This document shows positions 33,702 to 42,866 of a stretch of DNA of 64,000 nt, one piece after another. Location: assembly GCF_003130205.1 (NCBI RefSeq), contig NZ_NRDF01000003.1:62001-126000 (forward strand), given 5' to 3'. Every line of letters starts with the position of its first letter. Within the stretch, counting starts at the first letter, position 1. The translations under genes were made by a program, and so were the position numbers. The DNA comes from Aggregatibacter actinomycetemcomitans. Its GTDB lineage: Bacteria; Pseudomonadota; Gammaproteobacteria; Enterobacterales; Pasteurellaceae. The notes beneath the pieces are model-generated. The model searched no databases. It had not been told where the DNA came from and saw nothing but the letters and a program-made list of their open reading frames with translations.

Positions 33702-34643
33702 TTATTTTGCCCGTCTTAACATTAAATAGATAAATACCAAACCGCCGACGAATTCAATGACCACACTGAGTACGCCTTGCATTTTCATAACCTGCTCAAA
33801 TAAGGTTTGTCCGCTCACTAGGGTGATGGCGGATACCATAAACGTCATAGGAATACGTTGGCTGTGGTGCATGGTTGGGCTGATGGCGTTGACGATGGCG
33901 CACACCAATAACCCTAAAAACAGAATCGGGCCGACAAGTGCGGTGGAAACGGAGACCAAAAATGCGCAGCAAATCAGAAGTTGACGGCTGAATTGGTGGT
34001 ATTCCAAACCGAACCCGATGGCGCGATCCCGTCCGAGTAATAACACGTCTAATTTAAACCGTTGCCGCCAAATCCAGATGGCGCTGATAAGCGCAATTAC
34101 CGTGCCGATCAAAAGTAAAGTCGGGTTGACCGTGTTAAAGCTGGCAAAGGAAGAACCTTGTGCCACGGCAAATTCGTTCGGGTCGATCATGCGTTGCAAT
34201 AAATTATTCAGGCTGCGGAACAGCACGCCGAAAATAATGCCCACTAAAATCATGCGCGCTAAGTCGCTGTTGTTTTTGGTTAAGGTGCGGAATAACAATA
34301 AGGCACCGAACAGCATTAACAGCGTTTCAAAGGCGAATTTGCCGGCGATATTTAATTGCGTGAAGCCGATGCCGCCAAAGGAGAAAACTAAAATGCTTTG
34401 CACCAATAAATATAATGAATCGAAACCTAAAATGCTCGGGGTAAGAATCGGGTTATTGGTCAGGGTCTGGAACAATAGCGTGGAAACGCCGATGGTGTAA
34501 GCCATGATGAGCAATAATAGGAGTTTTTTGCCGCGGAACGGTAACACGAAATCCCAGTTGCCGTTGGCGTTGTAGCTCATGAAAAATATACAGGCGAACG
34601 TCAGTAACAGGCAAAGGAGGGTCATTCTACGATTATTTCCCAT
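33702..34643 (-). CDS. Iron-siderophore ABC transporter permease 2 (FecCD family)
   Basis: The 313-residue permease has about nine helices. FecCD-family landmarks include the region LARMILVGIIFGVLFRSLNNLLQR and GPILFLGLLVCAIVNAISP. It overlaps the preceding permease gene by 11 bases and precedes the ATPase gene by 11 bases, so the proteins are made in coupled fashion. Confidence 0.9.
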   Translation of the reverse strand: MGNNRRMTLLCLLLTFACIFFMSYNANGNWDFVLPFRGKKLLLLLIMAYTIGVSTLLFQTLTNNPILTPSILGFDSLYLLVQSILVFSFGGIGFTQLNIAGKFAFETLLMLFGALLLFRTLTKNNSDLARMILVGIIFGVLFRSLNNLLQRMIDPNEFAVAQGSSFASFNTVNPTLLLIGTVIALISAIWIWRQRFKLDVLLLGRDRAIGFGLEYHQFSRQLLICCAFLVSVSTALVGPILFLGLLVCAIVNAISPTMHHSQRIPMTFMVSAITLVSGQTLFEQVMKMQGVLSVVIEFVGGLVFIYLMLRRAK

Positions 34644-35598
34644 GGGCGTTCCCCTTAAATAATAAATAGAGGAAAATCAAGGTGCCAACAATGCCGAACA
34701 CCGTTGAAATCGGTACTTCATAAGGCGCATTGATGACCCGTCCCGCAATGTCGCACATCAATACCAAATTCGCGCCGAGTAACACCACGGAGGGTAAATT
34801 ATAACGCAGGCGATCGCCGGAAAGGCGGGAAATAATGTTCGGTACGACTAAACCGATAAACGGAATTTGCCCGACGGTCACCACTACAACTGCCGTGATC
34901 ATCGCCACGACGATTAGGGCAAACCACGTCATTTGGCGATAATTAATACCTAAAGCGGTGCTGATATTGCGTCCCAAGCCGGTAATGCTTAGCTGATCCG
35001 CCATAATATACACCACGACGGCAAGAATGGCGGTAAGCCACAGGAGTTCGTAACGCCCCGCCAGAACAGCGGAAAAATCCCCGGCAAACCAGATGGAAAG
35101 AAGCTGTATACTGTCCGTTTCATAGGCGATGAACGTTGTAACGGCTTCAATGATGTTACCGAACACAATCCCCACCAACGGTACCATCAGGCTTTGGTGT
35201 GGGGGAAGTCTTTGCAGAAATAACATAAAGACGCCCATACCGATGAGTGCGCTCAGCGTGGCTATCGACATTTTGAGAAGCAGTGCGGCACTAGGAAATA
35301 ACAGGCTGACCAATAATACGCCCACTGCTGCGCTTTGGCTGGCACCAATCATGCCGGGTTCAATAAAGCGGTTTTTCAGCACGATTTGTAACACCATTCC
35401 CGCAACGCCAAGTGTAGAGCCCACTAAAATCACGGCGGCGGTTCTCGGCAAGCGGCTGATAAGCAAAACCTGCATTTGCTCCGGTTGAGAAAAAAACTGT
35501 GACCAATGAAAATCTGCAACGCCGACGGTAATGCTGATGACGGCGAGTAAAAGGAGAACGACAAAATTAATTCGATTCAGGGTAAAAATATTCGGCAT
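34633..35598 (-). CDS. Iron-siderophore ABC transporter permease 1 (FecCD family)
   Basis: The 321-residue permease shows the FecCD signature early in the chain (RLPRTAAVILVGSTLGVAGMVLQ) and VGQIPFIGLVVPNIISRLSGD, the usual ATPase-contact loop. It is the second gene of the operon. A terminator-like hairpin lies just upstream and may limit its expression relative to the binding protein. Confidence 0.9.
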   Translation of the reverse strand: MPNIFTLNRINFVVLLLLAVISITVGVADFHWSQFFSQPEQMQVLLISRLPRTAAVILVGSTLGVAGMVLQIVLKNRFIEPGMIGASQSAAVGVLLVSLLFPSAALLLKMSIATLSALIGMGVFMLFLQRLPPHQSLMVPLVGIVFGNIIEAVTTFIAYETDSIQLLSIWFAGDFSAVLAGRYELLWLTAILAVVVYIMADQLSITGLGRNISTALGINYRQMTWFALIVVAMITAVVVVTVGQIPFIGLVVPNIISRLSGDRLRYNLPSVVLLGANLVLMCDIAGRVINAPYEVPISTVFGIVGTLIFLYLLFKGNAHGK

Positions 35599-35615
35599 GG
35601 TATTAATACGAAAAA

Positions 35616-35639
35616 GGTTCTCTCCCGTAGGAGAGAACC
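35616..35639 (-). terminator. Intra-operon attenuating hairpin
   Basis: A perfect 10-bp stem GGTTCTCTCC/GGAGAGAACC with a CGTA loop is followed on the minus strand by TTTTTCG. It lies between the binding-protein gene and the first permease gene. Such hairpins commonly raise binding-protein output over permease output. Confidence 0.65.
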
Positions 35640-35657
35640 GTTAAAAGATTCGGTGGG

Positions 35658-36557
35658 TTATTTTTTCTCAAAGGCAGCTTTGATGTTATTCAAATCCATT
35701 TTTAATTGTTCCGCACCACCCGGCGCAAGGTAAGAAGCGCTGCTTAAATACACAATATTGCCGTTTTTCCAGGCTTTGGTGTGAAGAATTAATTCGTTAT
35801 CCAATACTTCCTTGGCGCTTTTACCTTCCTCTCCGATGGCAGAAATGCGATCTAACACAAACAACCAATCCGGATTGGTTTTCTCAATAAATTCAAAACT
35901 GACCGGTTGACCATGGCCGCTGACGTTTATGCTTGGATCTGCCATTGGCACGCCGAGATCTTCATGAATAAAGCTTAAACGATAGCCTTTACCGAAGGCG
36001 GAAATCTTGCCGCCATTAACCAAAATAATTAAACCGTTGCCCTTGCCTTGAACCGCTTCTTTGGTTTGTTTAAACAGGGTTTCGAGCTCCGCTTTTAATT
36101 TATTCGCTTCCGTTTGTTTATTAAATAATTTGCCGAAGCTATCAATACGTTGAATGCCGCTTTCAATCAATTTGTCGCCGTTATCCGTTAAGTCAATAGT
36201 TTTGGCAATGGCACTCACATCATCAAATTTTTTCGCCGTACGGGTGCCGACAATAATTAAATCCGGCTTTAATTCATTTAAGGCTTCCAGGTTCGGTTCA
36301 AAAATCGTACCGACATTTTTGGCTTGCTCCAACGTCGGTTTTAAATAAGGGAGAACCTTGCTCACATCTGCTGCACCATCTACCTTCACACCTAAGGCTT
36401 GCAGGGTGTCCAAACTGCCGGTATCAAACACCGCAATTTTTGCCGGTGGCACATCTAATGTTACCCCACCACGCGCAGTAGGAATCGTGACTTCCTTTGC
36501 CAAAGCGGATGTCGCCACCGCGAGACAGGTTAACGCTAATAATGTCTTTTTCAACAT
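35658..36557 (-). CDS. Iron-siderophore periplasmic binding protein
   Basis: The 299-residue protein has a signal peptide MLKKTLLALTCLAVATSALA and a class III binding fold: KIAVFDTGSLDTLQALGV, LNELKPDLIIVG and a long central helix. It resembles FatB/CeuE/YclQ proteins that bind ferric siderophores. There is no lipobox cysteine, so it is predicted periplasmic. The start follows GAGGAG. It is the first gene of the operon. Confidence 0.88.
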   Translation of the reverse strand: MLKKTLLALTCLAVATSALAKEVTIPTARGGVTLDVPPAKIAVFDTGSLDTLQALGVKVDGAADVSKVLPYLKPTLEQAKNVGTIFEPNLEALNELKPDLIIVGTRTAKKFDDVSAIAKTIDLTDNGDKLIESGIQRIDSFGKLFNKQTEANKLKAELETLFKQTKEAVQGKGNGLIILVNGGKISAFGKGYRLSFIHEDLGVPMADPSINVSGHGQPVSFEFIEKTNPDWLFVLDRISAIGEEGKSAKEVLDNELILHTKAWKNGNIVYLSSASYLAPGGAEQLKMDLNNIKAAFEKK

Positions 36558-36581
36558 TTTAAATCTCCTCATTTTTTGATT

Positions 36582-36600
36582 GAAAACTATTATCATGTAT
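36582..36600 (-). promoter_or_regulatory. Weak Fur-box candidate
   Basis: The bases AACTATTATCATGTAT lie about 25 bases before the binding-protein gene and match 11 of 19 positions of the Fur consensus. Position fits iron repression, but the match is weak. Confidence 0.3.
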
Positions 36601-36673
36601 TCTAGCGGAATTTGGCGGAAGGTAAATGTTAATTTTGTAGGAAAGCGATTTGTTTTCTGTCGATATAAGGATT

Positions 36674-36716
36674 AAAGTGCGGTCATAAAATCCGATGAAT
36701 TTTATGACCGCACTTT
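36674..36716. terminator. Perfect 18-bp uptake-sequence hairpin between divergent genes
   Basis: The two arms each carry a full uptake sequence (AAAGTGCGGTCATAAAAT and its exact complement) around a 7-base loop. Unlike other such pairs in the window, it lies between two divergent genes, not after one. Confidence 0.8.
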
Positions 36717-36782
36717 TCCTTTCAAAGCCCCGCCAATTTTCTTACAATAACGCCAGTTATTCCCAAAACGAAGGATCTTATT

Positions 36783-38759
36783 ATGATGAATCGAAGACGT
36801 TTTATTCAAATCGGTGCGGGCAGTATTCTGGCGCTGAGTTGTCAGTCCATGGTGTTTGCCAAAAGCGGGAATCAGGTGGATTTGCGTATTATCGGCACCA
36901 CCGATATTCACAGTTTTTTGACGGATTTTGATTATTATAAAGACGCGCCGACGGAGAAATTCGGCTTTACCCGCGTGGCAAGTTTGATTCGCCAAGCCCG
37001 TGCGGAAGTGAAAAACAGCGTGCTGGTGGATAACGGCGATTTGATTCAGGGCAACCCGATTGCCGATTATCAGGCGGCGGTGGGATATAAGGAAGGTAAA
37101 CCCAACCCGGCGGTTGCCTGTTTGAACGCCTTGCATTATGAAGTGGGTACGCTGGGCAATCATGAATTTAACTACGGCTTGGATTATTTAGCCGACGCCA
37201 TCAAACAGGCGAATTTCCCTATTGTGAACGCCAATGTGGTGAAAGCGGGAACCGATGAGCCTTATTACACACCTTATGTGATCCAGGAAAAAACGGTAGT
37301 GGACAATAATGGCAAATCCCATCAGTTAAAAATCGGTTATATCGGTTTTGTGCCGCCGCAAATTATGGTGTGGGATAAAGCCAATTTAACGGGCAAAGTG
37401 GAAACCCGCGATATTGTCAAAACTGCAAAGAAATATGTACCGGAAATGAAGCAAAAAGGCGCGGATATTATCGTTGCCTTGGCGCATACCGGTCCGTCCG
37501 ATGAGCCGTATCACGAAGGTGCGGAAAATTCCGCTTTCTATCTCGCCGATGTGCCGCATATTGATGCGGTGATTTTCGGTCATTCCCACCGTTTGTTCCC
37601 GAATAAAGAATTTGCCAAATCACCGAATGCGGATATTGCCAAGGGCACGGTGAAAGGCGTGCCGGAAAGTATGGCGGGCTACTGGGCGAACAATATCAGC
37701 GTGGTGGATTTGGTATTGAGCGAATGTAACGGCAAATGGATTGTAACCGACGGCAAGGCGGTGTTGCGCCCGATTTATGACGCGGAAAATAAAAAGCCGC
37801 TCGTAGAAAATGACGCAGAAATGACCGCACTTTTGCAAGAAACCCATGACGCCACCCGTAAATTCGTGGCGCAGCCGATCGGTAAAGCCACCGACAATAT
37901 GTATAGCTATTTGGCGCTGGTGCAGGATGACCCGACTATTCAAATTGTCAACCAAGCGCAAAAAGCCTATGTGGAAAAGGTCGCGCCAAGCGTACCGGCA
38001 ATGGTGGGCTTGCCGATTTTAAGCGCGGGTGCGCCGTTTAAAGCCGGCGGTCGAAAAAACGATCCGACGGGTTACACCGAAGTGAACAAAGGCGAATTGA
38101 CCTTCCGCAATGCAGCGGATTTGTATTTGTATCCGAACACCTTGGTGGTGGTGAAAGTCAGCGGCGAACAATTGAAAGAATGGTTGGAATGCAGTGCGGG
38201 GATGTTTAAACAAATCGACCCGAGCAGCGACAAACCGCAATCTTTATTGGATTGGGAAGGTTTCCGCACCTATAACTTCGATGTTATCGACGGCGTGAAT
38301 TACGAATACGATTTAACCCAACCGCCGCGTTATGACGGCGAATGTAAGCTTATCAACCCGAATGCGCATCGCGTGGTGAACTTGACTTACCAGGGCAAAC
38401 CGGTGGATCCGAAAGCGGAATTTTTAATCGCCACCAACAATTATCGTGCCTATGGCGACAAATTCCCGGGCACCGGCGATAAGCACATTGTTTATGCGTC
38501 GCCGGATGAAAATCGCCAGGTGCTGGCGGATTACATCAAAGCCACCAGTGAAAAAGAGGGTGCGGTGAATCCAAGTGCCGACAAAAACTGGCGTTTTGTG
38601 CCGATCAAAGGCAACGCGAAATTAGACGTGCGCGTTGAAACCTCACCAAGTGAGCAGGCGGCGCAATTCATCAAAGAAAACGCACAATACCCAATGAAAC
38701 AGGTGGGCACCGATGAAGTAGGGTTTGCCGTATATCAAATTGATTTATCGGGCAACTAA
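36783..38759 (+). CDS. cpdB: 2',3'-cyclic-nucleotide 2'-phosphodiesterase/3'-nucleotidase
   Basis: This periplasmic enzyme hydrolyses cyclic nucleotides and 3'-nucleotides for salvage. The 658-residue protein has a twin-arginine-type signal ([18 protein letters not shown]), a metallophosphoesterase domain ([38 protein letters not shown]) and a C-terminal 5'-nucleotidase substrate domain with the aromatic clamp region [12 protein letters not shown] second ATG one codon in is possible. Confidence 0.93.
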   Translation: MMNRRRFIQIGAGSILALSCQSMVFAKSGNQVDLRIIGTTDIHSFLTDFDYYKDAPTEKFGFTRVASLIRQARAEVKNSVLVDNGDLIQGNPIADYQAAVGYKEGKPNPAVACLNALHYEVGTLGNHEFNYGLDYLADAIKQANFPIVNANVVKAGTDEPYYTPYVIQEKTVVDNNGKSHQLKIGYIGFVPPQIMVWDKANLTGKVETRDIVKTAKKYVPEMKQKGADIIVALAHTGPSDEPYHEGAENSAFYLADVPHIDAVIFGHSHRLFPNKEFAKSPNADIAKGTVKGVPESMAGYWANNISVVDLVLSECNGKWIVTDGKAVLRPIYDAENKKPLVENDAEMTALLQETHDATRKFVAQPIGKATDNMYSYLALVQDDPTIQIVNQAQKAYVEKVAPSVPAMVGLPILSAGAPFKAGGRKNDPTGYTEVNKGELTFRNAADLYLYPNTLVVVKVSGEQLKEWLECSAGMFKQIDPSSDKPQSLLDWEGFRTYNFDVIDGVNYEYDLTQPPRYDGECKLINPNAHRVVNLTYQGKPVDPKAEFLIATNNYRAYGDKFPGTGDKHIVYASPDENRQVLADYIKATSEKEGAVNPSADKNWRFVPIKGNAKLDVRVETSPSEQAAQFIKENAQYPMKQVGTDEVGFAVYQIDLSGN

Positions 38760-38771
38760 TTTCTCAATAAC

Positions 38772-38797
38772 AAAAGGCATCCGACGGATGCCTTTTT
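38772..38797 (+). terminator. Terminator after cpdB
   Basis: The stem AAAGGCATCC/GGATGCCTTT is followed by TTTTATC, 12 bases beyond the stop. Confidence 0.85.
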
Positions 38798-38837
38798 TAT
38801 CACGAAAGTGCGGTGGTTTTTACGAGTGTTTTTTTAA

Positions 38838-39755
38838 TTATTCCGCCGGGAACACAAACGGGTTTAAGCCGCTTTTCATGAACCCTTTTTTTTCCATTTC
38901 CATATCCAGAAAAATGGATGCCAAATCGTCGGCGATGACTTCCATTTTCGGATCTTTTTCTTGATATAAGGCTTTTAAATAGCTGTGACAATTGCCGCAG
39001 CTTTCACTTCGAATTGCCGCTAGATAGTCATCAAAAGACCAATAATCCAAGTCGCTGCTTTGTCCGCAGTTGGTGCATTGGTTGCGCACCATGTTCCATT
39101 CGCTTTCGCATAAGGAGCAGTGCAGGTAACGCAACCCTTGCTTCGCGCCGAAATGAATTATGCTGGCGGTCGGTGCGGATCCGCAAACAGGGCAGATGTG
39201 CAGATTTTCGGTGCTTTCCTGTTTCGCATTGTGAGGGATTTGTTGTACTAATTGTAGCCAATATAGCGATAATACCGCCCACACGAAAACCGCTTTGTCG
39301 CTGGAAATGACGGCAAATTCCTGCGCAAGAACCCTGTCGGCGAGCTCTTCCAGTTCGCTGTCCGCCACTTTTTCCAGCCATTCGATGGTGGTCAGGATTT
39401 GCTCGTTGGCGGAAGGTTTTAATTTCGCCAAAAGTGTGGTCAATAATTCACGCCAAATGGGATCCCGTTGCCAGGTTTTCACATCTAACGGTTTGTTTCC
39501 CGATGGTTCGGCAGAGAATGCCTGCAAGCGCGGATCTTGCGGAATCGGCATGGTTTCAAAGAGTTCCAGCTGCGCATCGGCAATGGTGGCGGCGAACAGC
39601 AAATAATCGGCAAGGGGCTGATCTTGCGCCAATTCTCTTAGGCGTGCGGCGCGGCGTTGATATAAATTTTTCGGATTGGAGAAAAGGAGCGGCGGGGTGA
39701 CATAAGACGCCGCCGCTTGTTTAATTTCGTTTTCGGGGAGAATTCGAATGCTCAT
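38838..39755 (-). CDS. fdhE: Formate dehydrogenase accessory protein FdhE
   Basis: FdhE is a cytosolic protein needed for assembly of respiratory formate dehydrogenase. The 305-residue protein has the four Cys-x2-Cys metal sites of the family: [24 protein letters not shown] and CGNCHSYL. The N-terminal half is helical. No formate dehydrogenase gene is in this window. An uptake sequence lies just downstream at 38806. Confidence 0.94.
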   Translation of the reverse strand: MSIRILPENEIKQAAASYVTPPLLFSNPKNLYQRRAARLRELAQDQPLADYLLFAATIADAQLELFETMPIPQDPRLQAFSAEPSGNKPLDVKTWQRDPIWRELLTTLLAKLKPSANEQILTTIEWLEKVADSELEELADRVLAQEFAVISSDKAVFVWAVLSLYWLQLVQQIPHNAKQESTENLHICPVCGSAPTASIIHFGAKQGLRYLHCSLCESEWNMVRNQCTNCGQSSDLDYWSFDDYLAAIRSESCGNCHSYLKALYQEKDPKMEVIADDLASIFLDMEMEKKGFMKSGLNPFVFPAE

Positions 39756-39824
39756 AATTTTGTGGTTAATAGAAAGTGAAAATTCGTGCTTATTATAGGC
39801 GCATAAATTTGCCGTTCAATGACC

Positions 39825-40003
39825 CTAACGGGTATTTTTATTCTTCGCTAACCATTGCTTAATGCGATTTACGCCTTCCTGCAAATGCTCGATATTGCGG
39901 GTATAGGTCGCAGTTTGGTGAATTTATAGCTGTCATTGGTATAGTTCGCCGCTTCCCGTACAATATCTATCACAATGACGGCGGACATTTGGTCATAACG
40001 CAT
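39825..40003 (-). pseudogene. Frameshifted gene fragment, family not recognised
   Basis: From ATG at 40003, the minus strand reads MRYDQMSAVIVIDIVREAAN and NYTNDSYK. After one missing base, another frame continues HQTATYTRNIEHLQEGVNRI and QWLAKNKNTR before a stop. The tail looks vaguely like the C-terminal helix of PLP aminotransferases. I cannot name the family. It occupies the 373-base gap between fdhE and ygiW. Confidence 0.4.
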
Positions 40004-40128
40004 AATTTTTCCTTTTTTTATAAAAAAGCGTTGCGCTTAATACTTTCTTAATTTTTGTTTTGTTTAATAGCTCGCAACAAAGCAAGGCTTTGTTATTTAC
40101 AAAATGAATTTAATTGAGGAGATTTCAA

Positions 40129-40545
40129 ATGAAGAAACGCAGTTTAGCAACAATTTTAGTATTATCAACCATCGCTGCTACCGGTGCCTTTGCACAAGGC
40201 GGTTTCCAAGACCCGAATGCGCCGAAAATGGAACACCACAAAAAAGGTGATTTCAAACGCGGCGGTTTTGTGAATACCGATCAAGCGGTGAGCAAAGCCT
40301 CCGAAGCCGGTTCCTGGCAAGATGATCAATACATTATTTTGCAAGGTAACATTGTGAAACAAGTGGGCAAAGATGACTTTATTTTTAAAGATGCTAGCGG
40401 CGAAATCCAAGTGGAAATCGAACGCAAAGCATGGCGCGGACAGGATATTTCCCCAAGCGATGAAGTGAAACTTTACGGCGAAGTGGATAAATCCCGGAAT
40501 AAAACCGAAGTGGATATTGATCGCGTAGAAAAAATTGTAAAATAA
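40129..40545 (+). CDS. ygiW: YgiW/BOF-family periplasmic OB-fold protein
   Basis: The 138-residue protein has a signal peptide ending TGAFA-Q and a BOF (bacterial OB-fold) domain with the typical LQGNIVKQVGKDDFIFKDASG and EVDKSRNKTEVDIDRVE. Such proteins are stress-induced and of uncertain biochemical role. I chose the ATG at 40129 because GAGGAG stands seven bases upstream. It precedes qseBC, as in Aggregatibacter actinomycetemcomitans, where the three genes form an operon. Confidence 0.9.
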   Translation: MKKRSLATILVLSTIAATGAFAQGGFQDPNAPKMEHHKKGDFKRGGFVNTDQAVSKASEAGSWQDDQYIILQGNIVKQVGKDDFIFKDASGEIQVEIERKAWRGQDISPSDEVKLYGEVDKSRNKTEVDIDRVEKIVK

Positions 40546-40562
40546 TCCAACCCCCAAAATAG

Positions 40563-40585
40563 AAAGTGGCGATGAGCCACTTTTT
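40563..40585 (+). terminator. Terminator or attenuator between ygiW and qseB
   Basis: The stem AAAGTGGC/GCCACTTT is followed by TT. It lies 18 bases after the ygiW stop and may make qseBC expression partly independent of ygiW. Confidence 0.65.
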
Positions 40586-40744
40586 GTTTGTTTTTATAGA
40601 ACGAATACCTAATGTTGAAATTGCCTTTGCGGAGTTATTGAAGCATTCGCGATTTCAACTGTTATACGACATAAGATTTCCGTTTCGATGAGCTCAATGA
40701 TCGTCTTGTGTTATTCTCCCTCCAAAAAGTGCGGTAGGTTTTTT

Positions 40745-41425
40745 ATGCGGATTTTATTAATTGAAGACGATCCTTTAATCGGTAACGGCATTCAAATCGG
40801 GTTAACCAAATCCGGTTTTGCGGTAGATTGGTTTACCGACGGCAAGACCGGATTGGAAGCGGCGCAGTCGGCGCCTTATGATGCGGTGGTACTGGATTTA
40901 ACCCTGCCCAAAATGGACGGGCTGGATGTGTTACAGGCGTGGCGTAAGAACAGGCAGGATGTACCAGTACTGATTCTTACCGCGCGGGATACTTTGGACG
41001 AACGCATTACCGGCTTGCAACGCGGTGCGGATGATTATTTGTGCAAACCTTTTGCGTTGGCGGAAGTGGTGGCGCGTTTGCAGGCACTGATTCGTCGTCG
41101 CTACGGACACGCCAACCCGATTATTCAACATAGCCGGGTGAAATTCGATCCGAACCAGCGGAAAGTTTTTTTAGGCGAGCAGGAAATCGCTTTAACCACC
41201 CGCGAATACAAACTTCTGGAACTCTTTATGCTGAATAAAGAACGCGTGCTGACCCGCGATTTTATTGAAGACAAACTCTATAACTGGGATAATGAAGTGA
41301 GCAGCAACGCGTTGGAAGTCCATATTTACAACCTGCGCCAAAAACTTGGCAAACAATTTATTCGCACCGTTCACGGCGTGGGCTATGCACTGGGAAAAAA
41401 TGATGAAACTGAGAAAGTGGAATAA
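40745..41425 (+). CDS. qseB: Response regulator QseB
   Basis: QseB is an OmpR-family response regulator. The 226-residue protein has a receiver domain with the phosphoacceptor in [13 protein letters not shown] (Asp near residue 51) and the lysine in DYLCKPF, followed by a winged-helix DNA-binding domain ([24 protein letters not shown]). I chose MRILLIEDD as start; an in-frame upstream start would add 19 residues with no homology. It is translationally coupled to qseC. Confidence 0.93.
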   Translation: MRILLIEDDPLIGNGIQIGLTKSGFAVDWFTDGKTGLEAAQSAPYDAVVLDLTLPKMDGLDVLQAWRKNRQDVPVLILTARDTLDERITGLQRGADDYLCKPFALAEVVARLQALIRRRYGHANPIIQHSRVKFDPNQRKVFLGEQEIALTTREYKLLELFMLNKERVLTRDFIEDKLYNWDNEVSSNALEVHIYNLRQKLGKQFIRTVHGVGYALGKNDETEKVE

Positions 41426-42779
41426 TTACAGCCTGCGTTTTCGCCTGATTGTCACGCTGTCTTTGGTGTCGGTATGTGTGTGGCTGATTTCCACGGCGGC
41501 TGCTTGGTTTCAGGTGCGCAAAGAAGTGAATCAACTGTTTGACGCACAACAGATTTTATTTGCCCAACGACTGGCGTCTTCCGATTTACGCACCATTTTG
41601 GTTGGTCAGCATCGGGGTAAGCCGTCGAAAAAACGCCATGGGTTTAAAAGACCGGATTATGAAGATGATGCCTTAGCCTTTGCGATTTTTGCACCGGACG
41701 GCGATATTTTATTAAGTGACGGCGAAAATGGGGAAAACTTTATTTTCGCGCCGGCGCGTGGCTTCAGCAAATCCCGCCTACGGGAAGATGATGATGAGTG
41801 GCGCATTTTCTGGCTTCCGGTGGGAGACGGACCGCTCATGATTGCGGTAGGGCAGGAACAGGAATATCGCGACGATTTAGTGAATAAAATGGTGTTCGGG
41901 CAAATGTGGATTTGGTTTGCCGGCTTGCCGTTTTTATTGCTCGCCCTTGGATTGATTATTCGCAAGGAATTAAAAAGCCTGAAACAAATCGGCGAACAAG
42001 TGGCAAAACGTACGCCTGATGACGCATCTTTGCTGAAAACCGAAAATATCCCGACGGAAATTCTGCCGCTCATTCAAAGTTTGAATCAATTTTTTGACCG
42101 CACATCTTCCATGTTATTGCGCGAACGACGTTTTACTTCCGACGCTGCCCACGAATTGCGCAGCCCGCTTGCCGCTTTGCGTATTCAAACGGAAGTGGCG
42201 CAAATTGCCGGCGATGACGCCAATATGCGTGAACAGGCGTTGGGTAATTTGACGCAAGGTATCGACCGCGCGACGCAATTAATTGAACAATTATTGACCC
42301 TTTCCCGTTTGGACAGTTTGCAGGAATTGGACAACTTACAGGAAATTCATTGGGAGCAAATCACTCCGTCGCTGATCGGCGAACTGTATTTCCACGCAGA
42401 AAAACGCCAAATCACCCTTGAATTTGAAGAAATTGCTGTGCCGGCGATGAAATTAGGGCAACCGTTATTGCTTTCTTTAATGTTGCGCAACCTTATCGAC
42501 AACGCCATTCGTTATTGCCCGCAAGGCAGCTACATTAAAGTGCGGTTAGAAAAAAACAAGATTTCGGTGGAAGACAATGGCGGGGGCGTGGAAGATGCCG
42601 ATCTCGCCAAACTCGGACAACGCTTCTACCGCCCGGCAGGGCAAAACGAAAAAGGCAGCGGCTTGGGCTTATCCATAGTCCACCGCATCGCAGAACTGCA
42701 TCACTACAAAGTGCGGTTAAAAAATACCACGGATCCGAACGGCAACCGAATGGGCTTGTTGGCGGAGATTTTGTTATAG
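41400..42779 (+). CDS. qseC: Sensor histidine kinase QseC
   Basis: QseC is the membrane sensor for QseB. The start ATGATGAAACTG at 41400 overlaps the qseB end by 26 bases; the second ATG is equally possible. The protein of about 459 residues has two membrane helices flanking a periplasmic sensor, the phosphoacceptor [14 protein letters not shown], and the ATP-binding N and G boxes ([13 protein letters not shown] and [12 protein letters not shown]). Two Hin uptake sequences lie near its 3' end. Confidence 0.92.
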   Translation: MMKLRKWNNYSLRFRLIVTLSLVSVCVWLISTAAAWFQVRKEVNQLFDAQQILFAQRLASSDLRTILVGQHRGKPSKKRHGFKRPDYEDDALAFAIFAPDGDILLSDGENGENFIFAPARGFSKSRLREDDDEWRIFWLPVGDGPLMIAVGQEQEYRDDLVNKMVFGQMWIWFAGLPFLLLALGLIIRKELKSLKQIGEQVAKRTPDDASLLKTENIPTEILPLIQSLNQFFDRTSSMLLRERRFTSDAAHELRSPLAALRIQTEVAQIAGDDANMREQALGNLTQGIDRATQLIEQLLTLSRLDSLQELDNLQEIHWEQITPSLIGELYFHAEKRQITLEFEEIAVPAMKLGQPLLLSLMLRNLIDNAIRYCPQGSYIKVRLEKNKISVEDNGGGVEDADLAKLGQRFYRPAGQNEKGSGLGLSIVHRIAELHHYKVRLKNTTDPNGNRMGLLAEILL

Positions 42780-42802
42780 TCGGTTAAAAAAAACACTTAA
42801 AA

Positions 42803-42851
42803 AATAACCGCACTTTGCTCTTTTGAAGCAAAAAAAGTGCGGTTTATTTTT
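42803..42851. terminator. Inverted uptake-sequence terminator between qseC and ggt
   Basis: AAATAACCGCACTTT pairs with AAAGTGCGGTTTATTT across a short loop. The genes on both sides converge on it. Confidence 0.75.
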
Positions 42852-42866
42852 ATCGCATTTTAATGA

